Of a stretch of DNA of 64,000 nt, positions 48,037-56,582 are shown in pieces. A program made the translations under genes and the position numbers. The stretch spans positions 1 through 64,000 of the forward strand of contig SUZG01000008.1 in the NCBI GenBank assembly GCA_015060015.1. Direction: 5' to 3'. Numbering within the stretch: the stretch's first letter is position 1; every line of letters begins with the position of its first letter. Origin of the DNA: Rikenellaceae bacterium (GTDB taxonomy: Bacteria > Bacteroidota > Bacteroidia > Bacteroidales > Rikenellaceae). Below the pieces are notes generated by a model. The model saw only the letters and a program-made list of their open reading frames with translations. It made no database searches and had not been told where the DNA came from.

Positions 48037-50091
48037 CTATCTTTTGCCCCATTTGGGCGTTATGCCGATAAAAATCTCGAAGTTTATGCCCGGCATAGGA
48101 CGCGACAGAACAGAGATGTAATCCTCGTCAAAGAGGTTGTTTATACACCCCTTCAACGAGAGGTCCGCCCAGCTGAATGAAAAGCCCTTTTCAAGCGATA
48201 TGTTGCTCATATAGTAGTCAGGGAGCCTGCCCGTAAGGGTTATATCGTTGCTCGACATAGTGTAGCGTTCGCTGTAATAACACCACTTGTAATGGAAAGC
48301 CCAGCGACGCCACTGCAAGCGTGCCGAGAGTGTTGCCGAGAGTTCGGGTATGTAGGGCAGCTGCTTGCCTACCGATTTGTCGGCTTCGGTCATCGGTACG
48401 CCCTCATTGATTGAGGGTGTCCATGAGAAGGTTGCAGAAGCGTCTAACTTCCAGTGACGATTAAAGACAACGGCCATATCGGCCTTCAACTCCACTCCGT
48501 AGGCGTGTACCTCCTTTACGTTGCGTGGCGAGAGGAAGCCTTTGGGTGTTGCGAGCCATAGTATCCAGTCTTTCACATAGGAATCAAACCACGAGGCCGA
48601 GCCCGAGAGCAGAAAACTATTCTCCTTGCCAACGGCAAACGACACCCCCGCATCATAGGTCCAGCCCCTCTCTTTTTTTAGGTCGGGGTTGCCTCCCGGC
48701 AGGAAGTAAAGGTCGTTGAGTGTCGGGAAACGGAAGTTTCGTGATACAGAGCCTTTCAATGTTATGTTGCCTCGTCGTGACAGCTCATATTCGGCAAAGA
48801 AGGCCGGTATTATGGGCGAAAAATCGGTGCCGAACATCTCCTCTCTTACGACAAGCGACAGACCCAGCTTTTCGTTTGGTCGCCACTTTGCCGATAGTGC
48901 TCCCGAGAGCTCCACGCGGCTCTGGTCGTAGCCTACGATAGCCTTGTTGCCATCCTGACGGATGATGTTCTTGTCGCGGCTCTCCACGAAGTGCTGATGT
49001 GCCGTCAGGTTGGCCGTAAAGAGCCATTTGTTACCGATGTAATACTCTCCCTCGACCTGCCCGAAGAGGGTGTTTGTGAGGCTGCGGGAACGTGTCATAA
49101 CCTCCATTGTGCCGTTGCCCGGGTCGCGTTTGAAGTCGTATGCTGTCCACGAATAGACATAACCCGCCTTTGCTCCGATTTTCCACGTTTGTCGCAGATG
49201 ATTCCACTCCAAAACACTGCGGAGAGTCTGCTCACGCTGGCGATTGTCGAAGTCGCCCTCGTCGCCGTAGTCGGTGGTGAGCATCGCCAGCTCGCGATTG
49301 GAGTTTATATACCACGCCTTCAAGGCAAAACTATCGCCACGCCCGGCGTTGAACGATATCTCCTGCAAGATGTGCAAATCCTTGTAAGCACCGCTGCGGT
49401 TACGCTCTATGGGGTAGTAGCGGCCGATGATGTTCTTATCCTCGTCGTAAATGTTTTCGCGTTTGTCGCGGTTGCGATACTTAAAATCGTTGGGCGACGA
49501 GGAGTATGCTGCACGGGTCGAAAATTGCCACTTGCGGGAGCCGTAGGTAAGACGCAGAAACTCGTCAAAGGTGCGGAAAGAACCCACGCCCTGAATATAT
49601 TGCACGCCAAAGCCTTCTGCCTGCAAAGGTTTGGTGGAGAGGCGTATGGAGCCTCCCAGACCGCCACCCGTATCATTCACCGACGATGTGCCGTGCAGAA
49701 GTGATGCATCGTCAATAAAGTAGGAGGGAATCATCGAAAAATCGGTCATTCCGAGCATCGGACTGTTTATCCTGAGGCCGTTCCAGCTGACCTGTGTATG
49801 CGATGGCGAAGTGCCTCGGAACGATACGGTCGAGAGTGTCGCACGCCCGTATGTCTTGACAAAAATCGAGGAGTTGAAGGTCAGCACATCGGCCATCGAG
49901 AGGGCTATGTTATCTTTCAGAACGGACTCGCTGAAAGAGGTTTTCTGCGTGCCTATATCCTTCATCGGCTTCTCGCCAAGCACTGCCACTTCGGGGATTG
50001 ACAAACCCTCATCAATCCACTTCTCGGTGGTCTGTGCCTTGGCCGTGCAGGCCGCAAAGACTACGAATAATATCACAAGAAATCCCCTCAT
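48037..50091 (-). CDS. TonB-dependent corrinoid receptor (BtuB-like)
   Basis: A 684-residue outer-membrane receptor. After the signal peptide (MRGFLVILFVVFAACTAKAQ) comes the plug (TFNSSIFVKTYGRATLSTVSFRGTSPSHTQVSWNGLRI, about 70-180) and then a 22-strand barrel ending in NFEIFIGITPKW. The start at MRGFL is chosen over one six codons upstream because it leaves a normal signal peptide and a 5-base gap to the preceding gene. Being last in an operon led by a cobalamin riboswitch and preceded by a BtuG-like lipoprotein, it should import corrinoids. No BtuFCD genes are in the window. Confidence 0.9.
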   Translation of the reverse strand: MRGFLVILFVVFAACTAKAQTTEKWIDEGLSIPEVAVLGEKPMKDIGTQKTSFSESVLKDNIALSMADVLTFNSSIFVKTYGRATLSTVSFRGTSPSHTQVSWNGLRINSPMLGMTDFSMIPSYFIDDASLLHGTSSVNDTGGGLGGSIRLSTKPLQAEGFGVQYIQGVGSFRTFDEFLRLTYGSRKWQFSTRAAYSSSPNDFKYRNRDKRENIYDEDKNIIGRYYPIERNRSGAYKDLHILQEISFNAGRGDSFALKAWYINSNRELAMLTTDYGDEGDFDNRQREQTLRSVLEWNHLRQTWKIGAKAGYVYSWTAYDFKRDPGNGTMEVMTRSRSLTNTLFGQVEGEYYIGNKWLFTANLTAHQHFVESRDKNIIRQDGNKAIVGYDQSRVELSGALSAKWRPNEKLGLSLVVREEMFGTDFSPIIPAFFAEYELSRRGNITLKGSVSRNFRFPTLNDLYFLPGGNPDLKKERGWTYDAGVSFAVGKENSFLLSGSASWFDSYVKDWILWLATPKGFLSPRNVKEVHAYGVELKADMAVVFNRHWKLDASATFSWTPSINEGVPMTEADKSVGKQLPYIPELSATLSARLQWRRWAFHYKWCYYSERYTMSSNDITLTGRLPDYYMSNISLEKGFSFSWADLSLKGCINNLFDEDYISVLSRPMPGINFEIFIGITPKWGKR

Positions 50092-50096
50092 AGACT

Positions 50097-51167
50097 CTAC
50101 TTCCAACAAAATGCTCCGGGTATGATGCCCGCATAAAATTCATCAATCTTCTCGCCCTCCTGCGTGTAGCGATATATCTTGCCCGGCTGCTGATAATCAA
50201 TGGCATCGGCTATATATACATCGCCCGACAGCGGACAGATGGTAAGACCGTAATATATCGTTCCGGCATACTCCAGAAATGGTCGTACGGGCAGATGCTC
50301 GTCATCGACACCCATCGCCCAGATATCGTCATTTATCCAGTACAGGCGGTCGCGTGTGCCGTTCAGCTTTACCTCCGAGGGAGCATCACCGCGACTGAAA
50401 CGGAACTCTTTCTCAATCGAGAATGTCTCGGCATCTATGCGATAGAGTGAGGGAGCTTCGTAACCGTAGGGACTACCCTCATAGCCGCCATCGGTAATGG
50501 TCCATAGTTTCCCGTTCCTGTCAAGCACGATTGAGGTGGGTTGTATGCCCACTTCCAGCTCCGCCATCACCTTGTCGGTGCGGGTGTCAATCTTCAGGAT
50601 GCGATTCTGATATGACCAGCAATTGACAAACAGATAGTCGCCCCATTGTACCATCTGCTCTGTCGAGCCACTCTCCATAGTCATCGCAGGACACTCTATG
50701 TAGCCCGTAATCTCGTATCGTCGGGGGCTGACAACGGCTATACGGTTGTCCCAAATCTGCGATACATAAGCCTTCTCGTCAGAGATGAAATGTATGTATC
50801 GCGGTGAGGTGAAGCCCTCGATGCGACCCACCTCCTGAAAGGTGTCGGGGTTTATGGCAAAGATGACGTGCGAGTTATTCACAACTACCCAACCCTTGCC
50901 GTCGTACAGAGTCATCGACTGTGCCACATCGCCCAGACGCATAGCGTTGGCACGATAGAAAATCTCGTTTTCGACCTCTTTTGTCGCAGGGTTGTAGTAT
51001 GATAGGGTTGCGTTGCCGTAGTTGAAGTTACCCTCGTTTACAATGAACAGACCGCTGCCCGAAGCGGAAAACTCCTCCTCCACGCCGTACTCCCACTCCA
51101 TACAGCCCGTAAGTGCCGACAAGAAAATCAGCACCGCCAGACGTAAATATGTCGAAAACTTATTCAT
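50097..51167 (-). CDS. btuG: BtuG-like surface corrinoid-binding beta-propeller lipoprotein
   Basis: A 356-residue lipoprotein (lipobox ALTGC, Cys22) with a DUF5074/YncE-like seven-blade propeller. SGLFIVNEGNFNYGNATLSYY opens the domain, followed by repeated blades such as VDIGIQPTSIVLDRNGKLW-like and ITDGGYEGSPYGY. BtuG of Bacteroides is a surface lipoprotein that binds cobalamin very tightly and hands it to BtuB; the fold, size, lipidation and riboswitch context here fit that role. It overlaps the upstream lipoprotein gene by one base (ATGA type) and precedes the receptor gene, so the order is riboswitch, lipoproteins, BtuG, BtuB. Confidence 0.82.
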   Translation of the reverse strand: MNKFSTYLRLAVLIFLSALTGCMEWEYGVEEEFSASGSGLFIVNEGNFNYGNATLSYYNPATKEVENEIFYRANAMRLGDVAQSMTLYDGKGWVVVNNSHVIFAINPDTFQEVGRIEGFTSPRYIHFISDEKAYVSQIWDNRIAVVSPRRYEITGYIECPAMTMESGSTEQMVQWGDYLFVNCWSYQNRILKIDTRTDKVMAELEVGIQPTSIVLDRNGKLWTITDGGYEGSPYGYEAPSLYRIDAETFSIEKEFRFSRGDAPSEVKLNGTRDRLYWINDDIWAMGVDDEHLPVRPFLEYAGTIYYGLTICPLSGDVYIADAIDYQQPGKIYRYTQEGEKIDEFYAGIIPGAFCWK

Positions 51168-52105
51168 TATTTTATCATTAACCTATAATCGTAAAAACCT
51201 GTAACCTCGGTCGAGAGTTCGCCCAGCCAGCCACTCTTGGCATTTACGGCGGTCTGCACCTTTACAAAATCTATATATTTCAGCTCCTTCGCCCTGCCCT
51301 CGCTATCTATGGCATTGGCAATGTCAAGCAGATTTATATTTCCTCCCTCCAATGTGTGGTCTTCGTCGCTGAAATTGTCAGCGTAACCCCAACCATAGGC
51401 GGGCTGTACCCACATTGTTCCGTTACCCGAGCTGTCGTAGTTGCGTGCCGCGAGGCGAGTGCCCGACAGAGTGTAGCAATCCTCCTTAATCCACTGCGGA
51501 TAGTACGACTCCTGCTTGTGATAGGCGGCCAAATAGTCAATCTCGCCCTCTTTGCCCTCGCTGTCACTCCACCTGACTGATTGCCCTGCTGCGGTGGGGC
51601 GGTAGTAGGTTATGGCGTACTCCTTTATGGTTGTTTCGGCATTGCTCTCGCTGCCCTGCAACTCATACCAGGTGTCGTTTGGCTCTCCGTCGCCATTCTC
51701 GTCCTGCATAACCCACACAACACCCGGCTCCGATGAGCCTTTGAAGGAGTTGCCGCCAATGGCGATATCGTAGCCGACCCGATTGTCTATGCTGTGGTCG
51801 AAGCCCACGACAACATAGCCGCCAAAGCCTCCAAGCGACAGGAATTTACCCTCCGCCATACGCTTTTCTGCATTACTTACGGCATCTGCGGCTGTGAGTT
51901 CCTCGCCTGAAAAACCAGCCTTCCCGTCGCCGATAAATTGCCCGGGAGCGGGCGTGTATTCAAAGACCTTTGAGCACTCGGCCAGTGACTTGTCGGTCGC
52001 AGCACGATAATACTCGTCATCAAATGTGATTGTAATCACATCGCCCTCGTTGCAGGACGATGCGAATACAACCATCAACATACATATAAATCCAAACCCT
52101 CTCAT
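51167..52105 (-). CDS. lipoprotein of the corrinoid uptake operon, unknown function
   Basis: A 312-residue lipoprotein (lipobox FASSC, Cys18). A beta-rich single domain contains GGYVVVGFDHSIDNRVGYDIAIGGNSF, VVWVMQDENGDGEPNDTWYEL and WVQPAYGWGYADNFS. The DENGDGEPND stretch looks like a calcium-binding loop. This protein type is seen next to BtuG-like genes in Bacteroidales cobalamin loci, where it is usually annotated only as a cell-surface protein. It probably takes part in corrinoid capture at the surface; that is inference from the operon. Its stop overlaps the BtuG start by one base, and the DUF4465 gene ends 5 bases upstream. Confidence 0.75.
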   Translation of the reverse strand: MRGFGFICMLMVVFASSCNEGDVITITFDDEYYRAATDKSLAECSKVFEYTPAPGQFIGDGKAGFSGEELTAADAVSNAEKRMAEGKFLSLGGFGGYVVVGFDHSIDNRVGYDIAIGGNSFKGSSEPGVVWVMQDENGDGEPNDTWYELQGSESNAETTIKEYAITYYRPTAAGQSVRWSDSEGKEGEIDYLAAYHKQESYYPQWIKEDCYTLSGTRLAARNYDSSGNGTMWVQPAYGWGYADNFSDEDHTLEGGNINLLDIANAIDSEGRAKELKYIDFVKVQTAVNAKSGWLGELSTEVTGFYDYRLMIK

Positions 52106-52110
52106 ACGGC

Positions 52111-53307
52111 CTACTCCTTGTCAAATCTTACAGCCACATCGTCGTAGGCGAAGTAACCCGCAACGCCAAGTCCGTAGTCGCCGTAGAGGTCGTCACTGCC
52201 TACAAGGTTGAACGCCACACGCACAACCTTACCCAGCGATGACAAATCCCATTTTGTCCACTCCTGAACGCCCTGACGGCCCTCACTCCAAAGCACGAAT
52301 TCTGCTTCGCCGCACTTTTCGCCATTCTCGTTGTAGCCATAGGCCACAATCTTGTACCAGCTCTCCTCGCCTGCACCTGTCGGCACTTGCCAGCCGTCGC
52401 CATTGGTCAGGAGGTTAAAGACATAGGTAGTGTTGGTGACAAACATATGGTCAATCACGCGAGCCTCGCCATCGCCAAACTCAAAATAGACCATTTCGTT
52501 CTGCATACCATACTCCGACTCATCAACATAACCGAAATGCACGCAGAAATTCTCCGAGCCATTAGCTCCACCCTCGACATTGTAGGCTTGCAGGTCGTGC
52601 ATATAGTCGCCCTGCGAGAGGTCGCTGCCCACATAGTTCGACAACGCGTGACCTCCGTAGCCGGGGAACATCGCAGTTTCGGAGGGTGTGAACGATAGGA
52701 ACGTATTGCCCTCGTCGTACCACGCGTGGTGACCATTGCCGTTGCCGTACTGCGTGTCGGTGGGGATAAAATCACTCCAATAAGAGGCAGCGTTATTCTC
52801 ATTTCCGCAATAGTCGCCATCCTCAAAAGTGAGGGTACGCAACTCGTAGGTTGCCTCTTCCTCCTCGGCTTGCTTCTTGGGGAGAATAATCACGCGACCA
52901 TCGGTGAGAGTAATGATAACTTCGGTGTCGGTCTCCTCGATGCTCTCAAAAATGGAGTCACCGCTTGCACCATCGTTACCCTTGTCGCCTTTGTCGCCTT
53001 TGTCGCCCTTGTCTCCTTTGTCACCTTTATCACCTTTCTCTCCGTCCTCGCCATTGCGAAGTGAAATGGTTGAGCCGTCGCTGAAAGTCAGGGTATAACC
53101 CTCCTCGGTTTTTTCAACGTTGGTAATAACCTTACCGTTGTTCATTGCATCTACCAACGCTGTGAGGGTGGCAATGTCCTCGGCGTTGGTGTCGATTTGC
53201 TGCTGCATCTCATCGACCTTCTGCCACAAATCGCTGTCGTCAAACTCGCAAGAGGCGAGCGCCATAGCACTTACGCAAAGTGCTGCAAAAAAGAAAAATC
53301 GCTTCAT
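52111..53307 (-). CDS. DUF4465 lipoprotein with collagen-like stalk
   Basis: A 398-residue lipoprotein (lipobox LASC, Cys20) and the first gene after the cobalamin riboswitch. Residues 23-55 form a coiled coil. A DUF4988-like strand segment (NVEKTEEGYTLTFSDGSTISL) is followed by a collagen-like run of GEK/GDK triplets (about 88-112). The C-terminal two thirds (about 150-398) is a DUF4465 jelly-roll type domain with LTFEDGDYCGNE, YGGHALSNY and WTKWDLSSLGKVVRVAF. DUF4465 proteins recur in Bacteroidetes corrinoid loci, and one class of surface lipoproteins there (BtuH) binds cobalamin; whether this is that class is not settled by sequence alone. The stalk likely holds the domain away from the membrane. 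Confidence 0.78.
   Translation of the reverse strand: MKRFFFFAALCVSAMALASCEFDDSDLWQKVDEMQQQIDTNAEDIATLTALVDAMNNGKVITNVEKTEEGYTLTFSDGSTISLRNGEDGEKGDKGDKGDKGDKGDKGDKGNDGASGDSIFESIEETDTEVIITLTDGRVIILPKKQAEEEEATYELRTLTFEDGDYCGNENNAASYWSDFIPTDTQYGNGNGHHAWYDEGNTFLSFTPSETAMFPGYGGHALSNYVGSDLSQGDYMHDLQAYNVEGGANGSENFCVHFGYVDESEYGMQNEMVYFEFGDGEARVIDHMFVTNTTYVFNLLTNGDGWQVPTGAGEESWYKIVAYGYNENGEKCGEAEFVLWSEGRQGVQEWTKWDLSSLGKVVRVAFNLVGSDDLYGDYGLGVAGYFAYDDVAVRFDKE
52979..53044 (-). repeat. 9-bp coding microsatellite (Gly-Asp-Lys repeats)
   Basis: About seven tandem 9-base units encoding GEK then GDK triplets in the DUF4465 lipoprotein. Units differ only at third codon positions, so length change by slippage would keep the frame and change only stalk length. 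Confidence 0.85.
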
Positions 53308-53453
53308 AACGCATCAATATTTTAAGTTAATAAAAAAAGTTACGCCACAAAGCAGAACTCCAATTAACTCAAAACATTTTTGCCGTATAATCCTTCCTTT
53401 TCGGAATAGGTAGCATATGCTGCCACGCCTCCTCAAATCACGCTTCACCGCCT

Positions 53454-53512
53454 ACTACGGGGCAAAACCTAAAATTTTACTGCTAAAAATTAGTTTTGAT
53501 TCGTCCCGTAGT
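53454..53512 (-). promoter_or_regulatory. possible expression-platform stem of the cobalamin riboswitch
   Basis: On the minus strand ACTACGGG (53505-53512) is complementary to CCCGTAGT (53454-53461), 42 bases apart, downstream of the aptamer. No T-run follows, so it could be an anti-sequestering or structural stem rather than a terminator. Confidence 0.4.
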
Positions 53513-53540
53513 CCTGCAGGCCAAAAATCCAAAATGCAAA

Positions 53541-53717
53541 GGCAGGTCTTCTGACTTATCCCCGTCTGTTGCGCCTTCCCAGGTCATAGCCCAGTGGCAA
53601 AGAGTGCAACATCATAAATTTCCCTTGCGGGAATGGGACTTACAGCAACAGGTATTGTTCCGGATTTGCACCGGATTTCCTTTTCACTCTGCGGGTGGTG
53701 TAACCCGACAGAGAACC
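53541..53717 (-). ncRNA. cobalamin riboswitch
   Basis: On the minus strand the aptamer shows the family's conserved blocks in order: GGTGCAAATCCGG, the CTGTTGCTGTAA stretch, CACTGGGC, GGGAAGGCGCAACAG and, closing the core, AAGTCAGAAGACCTGCC. It lies 230 bases before the DUF4465 lipoprotein gene and after a good promoter. By family knowledge, adenosylcobalamin or a related corrinoid binding lowers expression, so the four-gene uptake operon should be on when corrinoid is scarce. Confidence 0.95.
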
Positions 53718-53728
53718 GTTTGCAACAG

Positions 53729-53758
53729 CAAAAGTAGAGAATAAAATTGAAAATGCAA
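53729..53758 (-). promoter_or_regulatory. promoter of the corrinoid uptake operon
   Basis: Minus strand: TTG (53756-53758), 19 bases, TACTTTTG (53729-53736), starting transcription just before the riboswitch aptamer. Confidence 0.7.
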
Positions 53759-53790
53759 AAAATAGATGAAAAATTCTTGAAAATTATCAC

Positions 53791-53798
53791 TATCTTTG
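53791..53798 (+). promoter_or_regulatory. -7 box (TATCTTTG) of prfA
   Basis: A perfect TAnnTTTG box, 50 bases before prfA, divergent from the corrinoid operon promoter. A short direct repeat (CGCGAATAAAA twice) follows at 53801-53822. Confidence 0.55.
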
Positions 53799-53848
53799 CC
53801 CGCGAATAAAACGCGAATAAAATATAATTACAATACAGTTATACGATT

Positions 53849-54934
53849 ATGGCAGACAATTCAATTCTTATGCGCCTTGACGGCCTTAAACTTAAATACG
53901 AGGAGACGGGACAAAAACTTACCGACCCCGAAGTGATTGCCGATGTTAAGCAGTTTGTGCAGCTCACCAAGGAGTATAAGGAGTTGGAGCCTATTATCGA
54001 GACTTCGGAACGCTATCGCACAGCCCTTGCAAATTTGGCAGAGGCAAAGGATATCCTTGCCAATGACAAGGACGAGGAGATGCGAGATATGGCACGTATG
54101 GAGATTGCGGAGCTGGAGCCTTCGTTGGAGAAGATGGAGGAGGAGATCAAGCTGCTGCTTATCCCGAAGGATCCGCAGGATGACAAGAATGCCATACTTG
54201 AAATTCGTGGCGGTACGGGTGGCGACGAGGCTGCAATCTTCGCCGGCGACCTTCTGCGTATGTACACCAAGTACATCGAGTCAAAGGGCTGGCGTTATGA
54301 GATTACATCGTTCTCTGACGGTGCTGTGGGCGGTTACAAGGAGGTCGTGTTGAAGGTTACGGGCCAGAGTGTATATGGCACGCTGAAATATGAGTCGGGA
54401 GTACACCGCGTGCAGCGTGTACCGCAGACCGAGACGCAGGGTCGTGTGCATACTTCGGCAGCGTCGGTGGCAGTGTTGCCCGAGGCGGAGGAGTTCGATG
54501 TCGAGATTTCGATGAACGATATCCGCAAGGATATCTTCTGTGCATCGGGCCCCGGTGGTCAGTCGGTGAATACTACCTATTCGGCTATTCGTCTGACGCA
54601 CATCCCAACGGGTATCGTCGTGCAGTGTCAGGACCAGAAGTCGCAGTTGAAGAACTTCGACAAGGCATTCGAGGAGTTGCGTACGCGTGTGTTCAACCTC
54701 GAATATTCAAAGTATCTCGACGAGATTGCATCGAAGCGTAAGACAATGGTTTCGACAGGTGACCGTTCGGCGAAGATTCGTACCTACAACTATCCGCAGG
54801 GCCGTATTACCGACCACCGCATAAACTATACGATTTACAACCTTTCGGCATTTATGGATGGCGATATTCAGGATTGCATCGACCACCTGATTGTGGCAGA
54901 GAATGCCGAGAGATTGAAGGAGAGTGAGTTGTAG
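53849..54934 (+). CDS. prfA: peptide chain release factor 1
   Basis: A 361-residue class I release factor that reads UAA and UAG and triggers peptidyl-tRNA hydrolysis. The helical domain 1 (about 1-100) is followed by the codon-recognition domain with VPQTETQGRVHTSAASVAV, which carries the RF1-type PxT loop. The universally conserved GGQ lies at residues 236-238 in SGPGGQSVNTTYSAIRLTH. Full length, no programmed frameshift (which would mark RF2). Confidence 0.97.
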   Translation: MADNSILMRLDGLKLKYEETGQKLTDPEVIADVKQFVQLTKEYKELEPIIETSERYRTALANLAEAKDILANDKDEEMRDMARMEIAELEPSLEKMEEEIKLLLIPKDPQDDKNAILEIRGGTGGDEAAIFAGDLLRMYTKYIESKGWRYEITSFSDGAVGGYKEVVLKVTGQSVYGTLKYESGVHRVQRVPQTETQGRVHTSAASVAVLPEAEEFDVEISMNDIRKDIFCASGPGGQSVNTTYSAIRLTHIPTGIVVQCQDQKSQLKNFDKAFEELRTRVFNLEYSKYLDEIASKRKTMVSTGDRSAKIRTYNYPQGRITDHRINYTIYNLSAFMDGDIQDCIDHLIVAENAERLKESEL

Positions 54935-55033
54935 TAACACTATTTCAAATTAATAGAGAGGGTATCTTTCCGCAGGAGGCAGGTGCCCTCTTTTATGTAG
55001 TGGATAACCCTTTATTGATATACTGTTAAGAGT

Positions 55034-56056
55034 ATGAAAATCGGAGATATAGATTTGGGCCCGCAGCCGCTGTTTCTGGCTCCTATGGAGGATGTCACCG
55101 ACCCTTCGTTCCGCTATATGTGCAAGCGAATGGGTGCCGATGTCGTCACCACCGAGTTTATATCGTCCGACGGCTTGATTCGCGATGCGTGGAAGTCGCG
55201 TGCAAAGCTCAATATCGACGAAGAGGAACGCCCCGTAGGCATACAGATTTATGGCCACCTAATCGAGCCGATGGTTGAGGCTGCCCGCATAGCCGAGACG
55301 GCACACCCCGATTTTATCGATATCAACTTCGGCTGTCCCGTTAAGAAGATTGCAGGCCGAGGTGCCGGTTCGGGTATGATGCGTGATGTGCCGCTTATGG
55401 TTGAGATGACACGCCAGATTGTCGAGGCTGTCAAGACCCCCGTAACGGTCAAGACGCGTCTGGGCTGGGACGAGGATAACAAAAATATTATGGAGATAGC
55501 CCTGCGTTTGCAGGATGTGGGCATCAAGGCCCTGACTATTCACGGCCGCACGCGTTCGCAGATGTATCGTGGCGAGGCTGACTGGACTCTGATAGGCGAG
55601 GTGAAGCACCACCCCTCAATAGAGATTCCCATCATTGGCAATGGCGATGTGGATTCGGGCCCGAAGGCGAAGCAGATGTTCGACGAGTATGGCGTTGATG
55701 GCGTGATGATTGGCCGTGCGACATATGGTCGTCCGTGGATTTTCCGCGAGGTGAAACACTTTATGGCGACGGGCGAGGTTATGCCGCAACCATCGGTTGT
55801 GGAACGTGTGGCCATAGCCAAGGAGCACCTTGCCAAGTCGTTGGAGATTAAGGGCGAGAGAGTGGGTATTCTGGAGATGCGTCGCCACCTGTCGAACTAC
55901 TTCAAGGGTCTGCCCGACTTCAAATCTACGCGACTGACACTCGTCACCTCAAACGATATCGAGGAGCTGTACTCCACCCTTGATATGATTGCCCAGCGAT
56001 GGGGCGATGTTGATATGAGTGGGGCAGTGCCGCCATCACTCTCACACGAGATATAA
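55034..56056 (+). CDS. dusB: tRNA-dihydrouridine synthase (DusB type)
   Basis: A 340-residue FMN enzyme that reduces uridine to dihydrouridine in tRNA. The N-terminus LAPMEDVTDPSFRYMCKRMG, the catalytic Cys in DINFGCPVKKIAGRGAGSGMM, VTVKTRLGWDEDNKN, LTIHGRTRSQMYRGEADW and GNGDVDSGPKAKQMFDEYGVDGVMIGRATYGRPW are all typical. The DusB group is indicated by overall similarity; the modified positions are not readable from sequence. A weak stem (AGAGGG/CCCTCT, 54957-54991) separates it from prfA. Confidence 0.93.
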   Translation: MKIGDIDLGPQPLFLAPMEDVTDPSFRYMCKRMGADVVTTEFISSDGLIRDAWKSRAKLNIDEEERPVGIQIYGHLIEPMVEAARIAETAHPDFIDINFGCPVKKIAGRGAGSGMMRDVPLMVEMTRQIVEAVKTPVTVKTRLGWDEDNKNIMEIALRLQDVGIKALTIHGRTRSQMYRGEADWTLIGEVKHHPSIEIPIIGNGDVDSGPKAKQMFDEYGVDGVMIGRATYGRPWIFREVKHFMATGEVMPQPSVVERVAIAKEHLAKSLEIKGERVGILEMRRHLSNYFKGLPDFKSTRLTLVTSNDIEELYSTLDMIAQRWGDVDMSGAVPPSLSHEI

Positions 56057-56063
56057 TACTCGG

Positions 56064-56498
56064 CTACAAATCCATTTTATAGACATTCGTTGTGCGCTGC
56101 TCGAAGCCCTCTCGGCGGTAGAGTGCGTTTGCCTCCGTGCGTTGCGGGTTGGAGGTGAGCATCAGGGTTATGGGCGATAGCTGCTGCGTATATTTAATTG
56201 CGTATTGCACCAACTGTCGTCCGAAGCCTTTGCCGCGATACTCTTTATCCACCACCACATCCTCCACCCACGCCTTGCGGGAGGTGGGTGCGGAGTAGAT
56301 GCCGAGAGTGAGCATTCCCGCTACGGTGTTATCATAGTAGAGCAAAAACAGCCGGCTCGCCCTGTCGCTGATGATTTGGTGTAGTGACTCCTCCGTGAAG
56401 AGTATCTCCCGTGAGGTGAGTTGCCGCAGCAGCGAACAGATAGGCTCTATGAGTGAAGGGTCGAAGGTTGTGACCTCGCGAATATCAATATCAGGCAT
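56064..56498 (-). CDS. GNAT-family N-acetyltransferase
   Basis: A 144-residue single-domain GNAT enzyme. The acetyl-CoA-binding motif A is seen in VEDVVVDKEYRGKGFGRQLVQYAIKYT, with MLTSNPQRTEANALYRREGFEQRTT as the motif B end. The substrate is unknown. It is convergent with dusB, with 7 bases between stops, and lies downstream of gcvT beyond a terminator. Confidence 0.88.
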   Translation of the reverse strand: MPDIDIREVTTFDPSLIEPICSLLRQLTSREILFTEESLHQIISDRASRLFLLYYDNTVAGMLTLGIYSAPTSRKAWVEDVVVDKEYRGKGFGRQLVQYAIKYTQQLSPITLMLTSNPQRTEANALYRREGFEQRTTNVYKMDL

Positions 56499-56516
56499 AC
56501 TTCAAAACATTAAAAA

Positions 56517-56550
56517 GGGCTGCAACGACAACACGGTTGTTATGCAGCCC
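56517..56550 (-). terminator. terminator of gcvT
   Basis: Minus strand: GGGCTGCA...TGCAGCCC with an inner ACAAC/GTTGT stem, followed by TTTTTAATG. It lies between gcvT and the GNAT gene. Confidence 0.85.
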
Positions 56551-56582
56551 CTCAAAATTATCAATCGGTTAAAATATCAAAC

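Noticed and set aside
52979..53044. Short tandem repeat near the riboswitch as a possible non-coding satellite
   Set aside because: It is in frame in the DUF4465 lipoprotein gene and encodes Gly-Asp-Lys triplets.
54957..54991. Terminator after prfA
   Set aside because: The stem is only six base pairs around a 23-base loop, so support is too weak for a feature.
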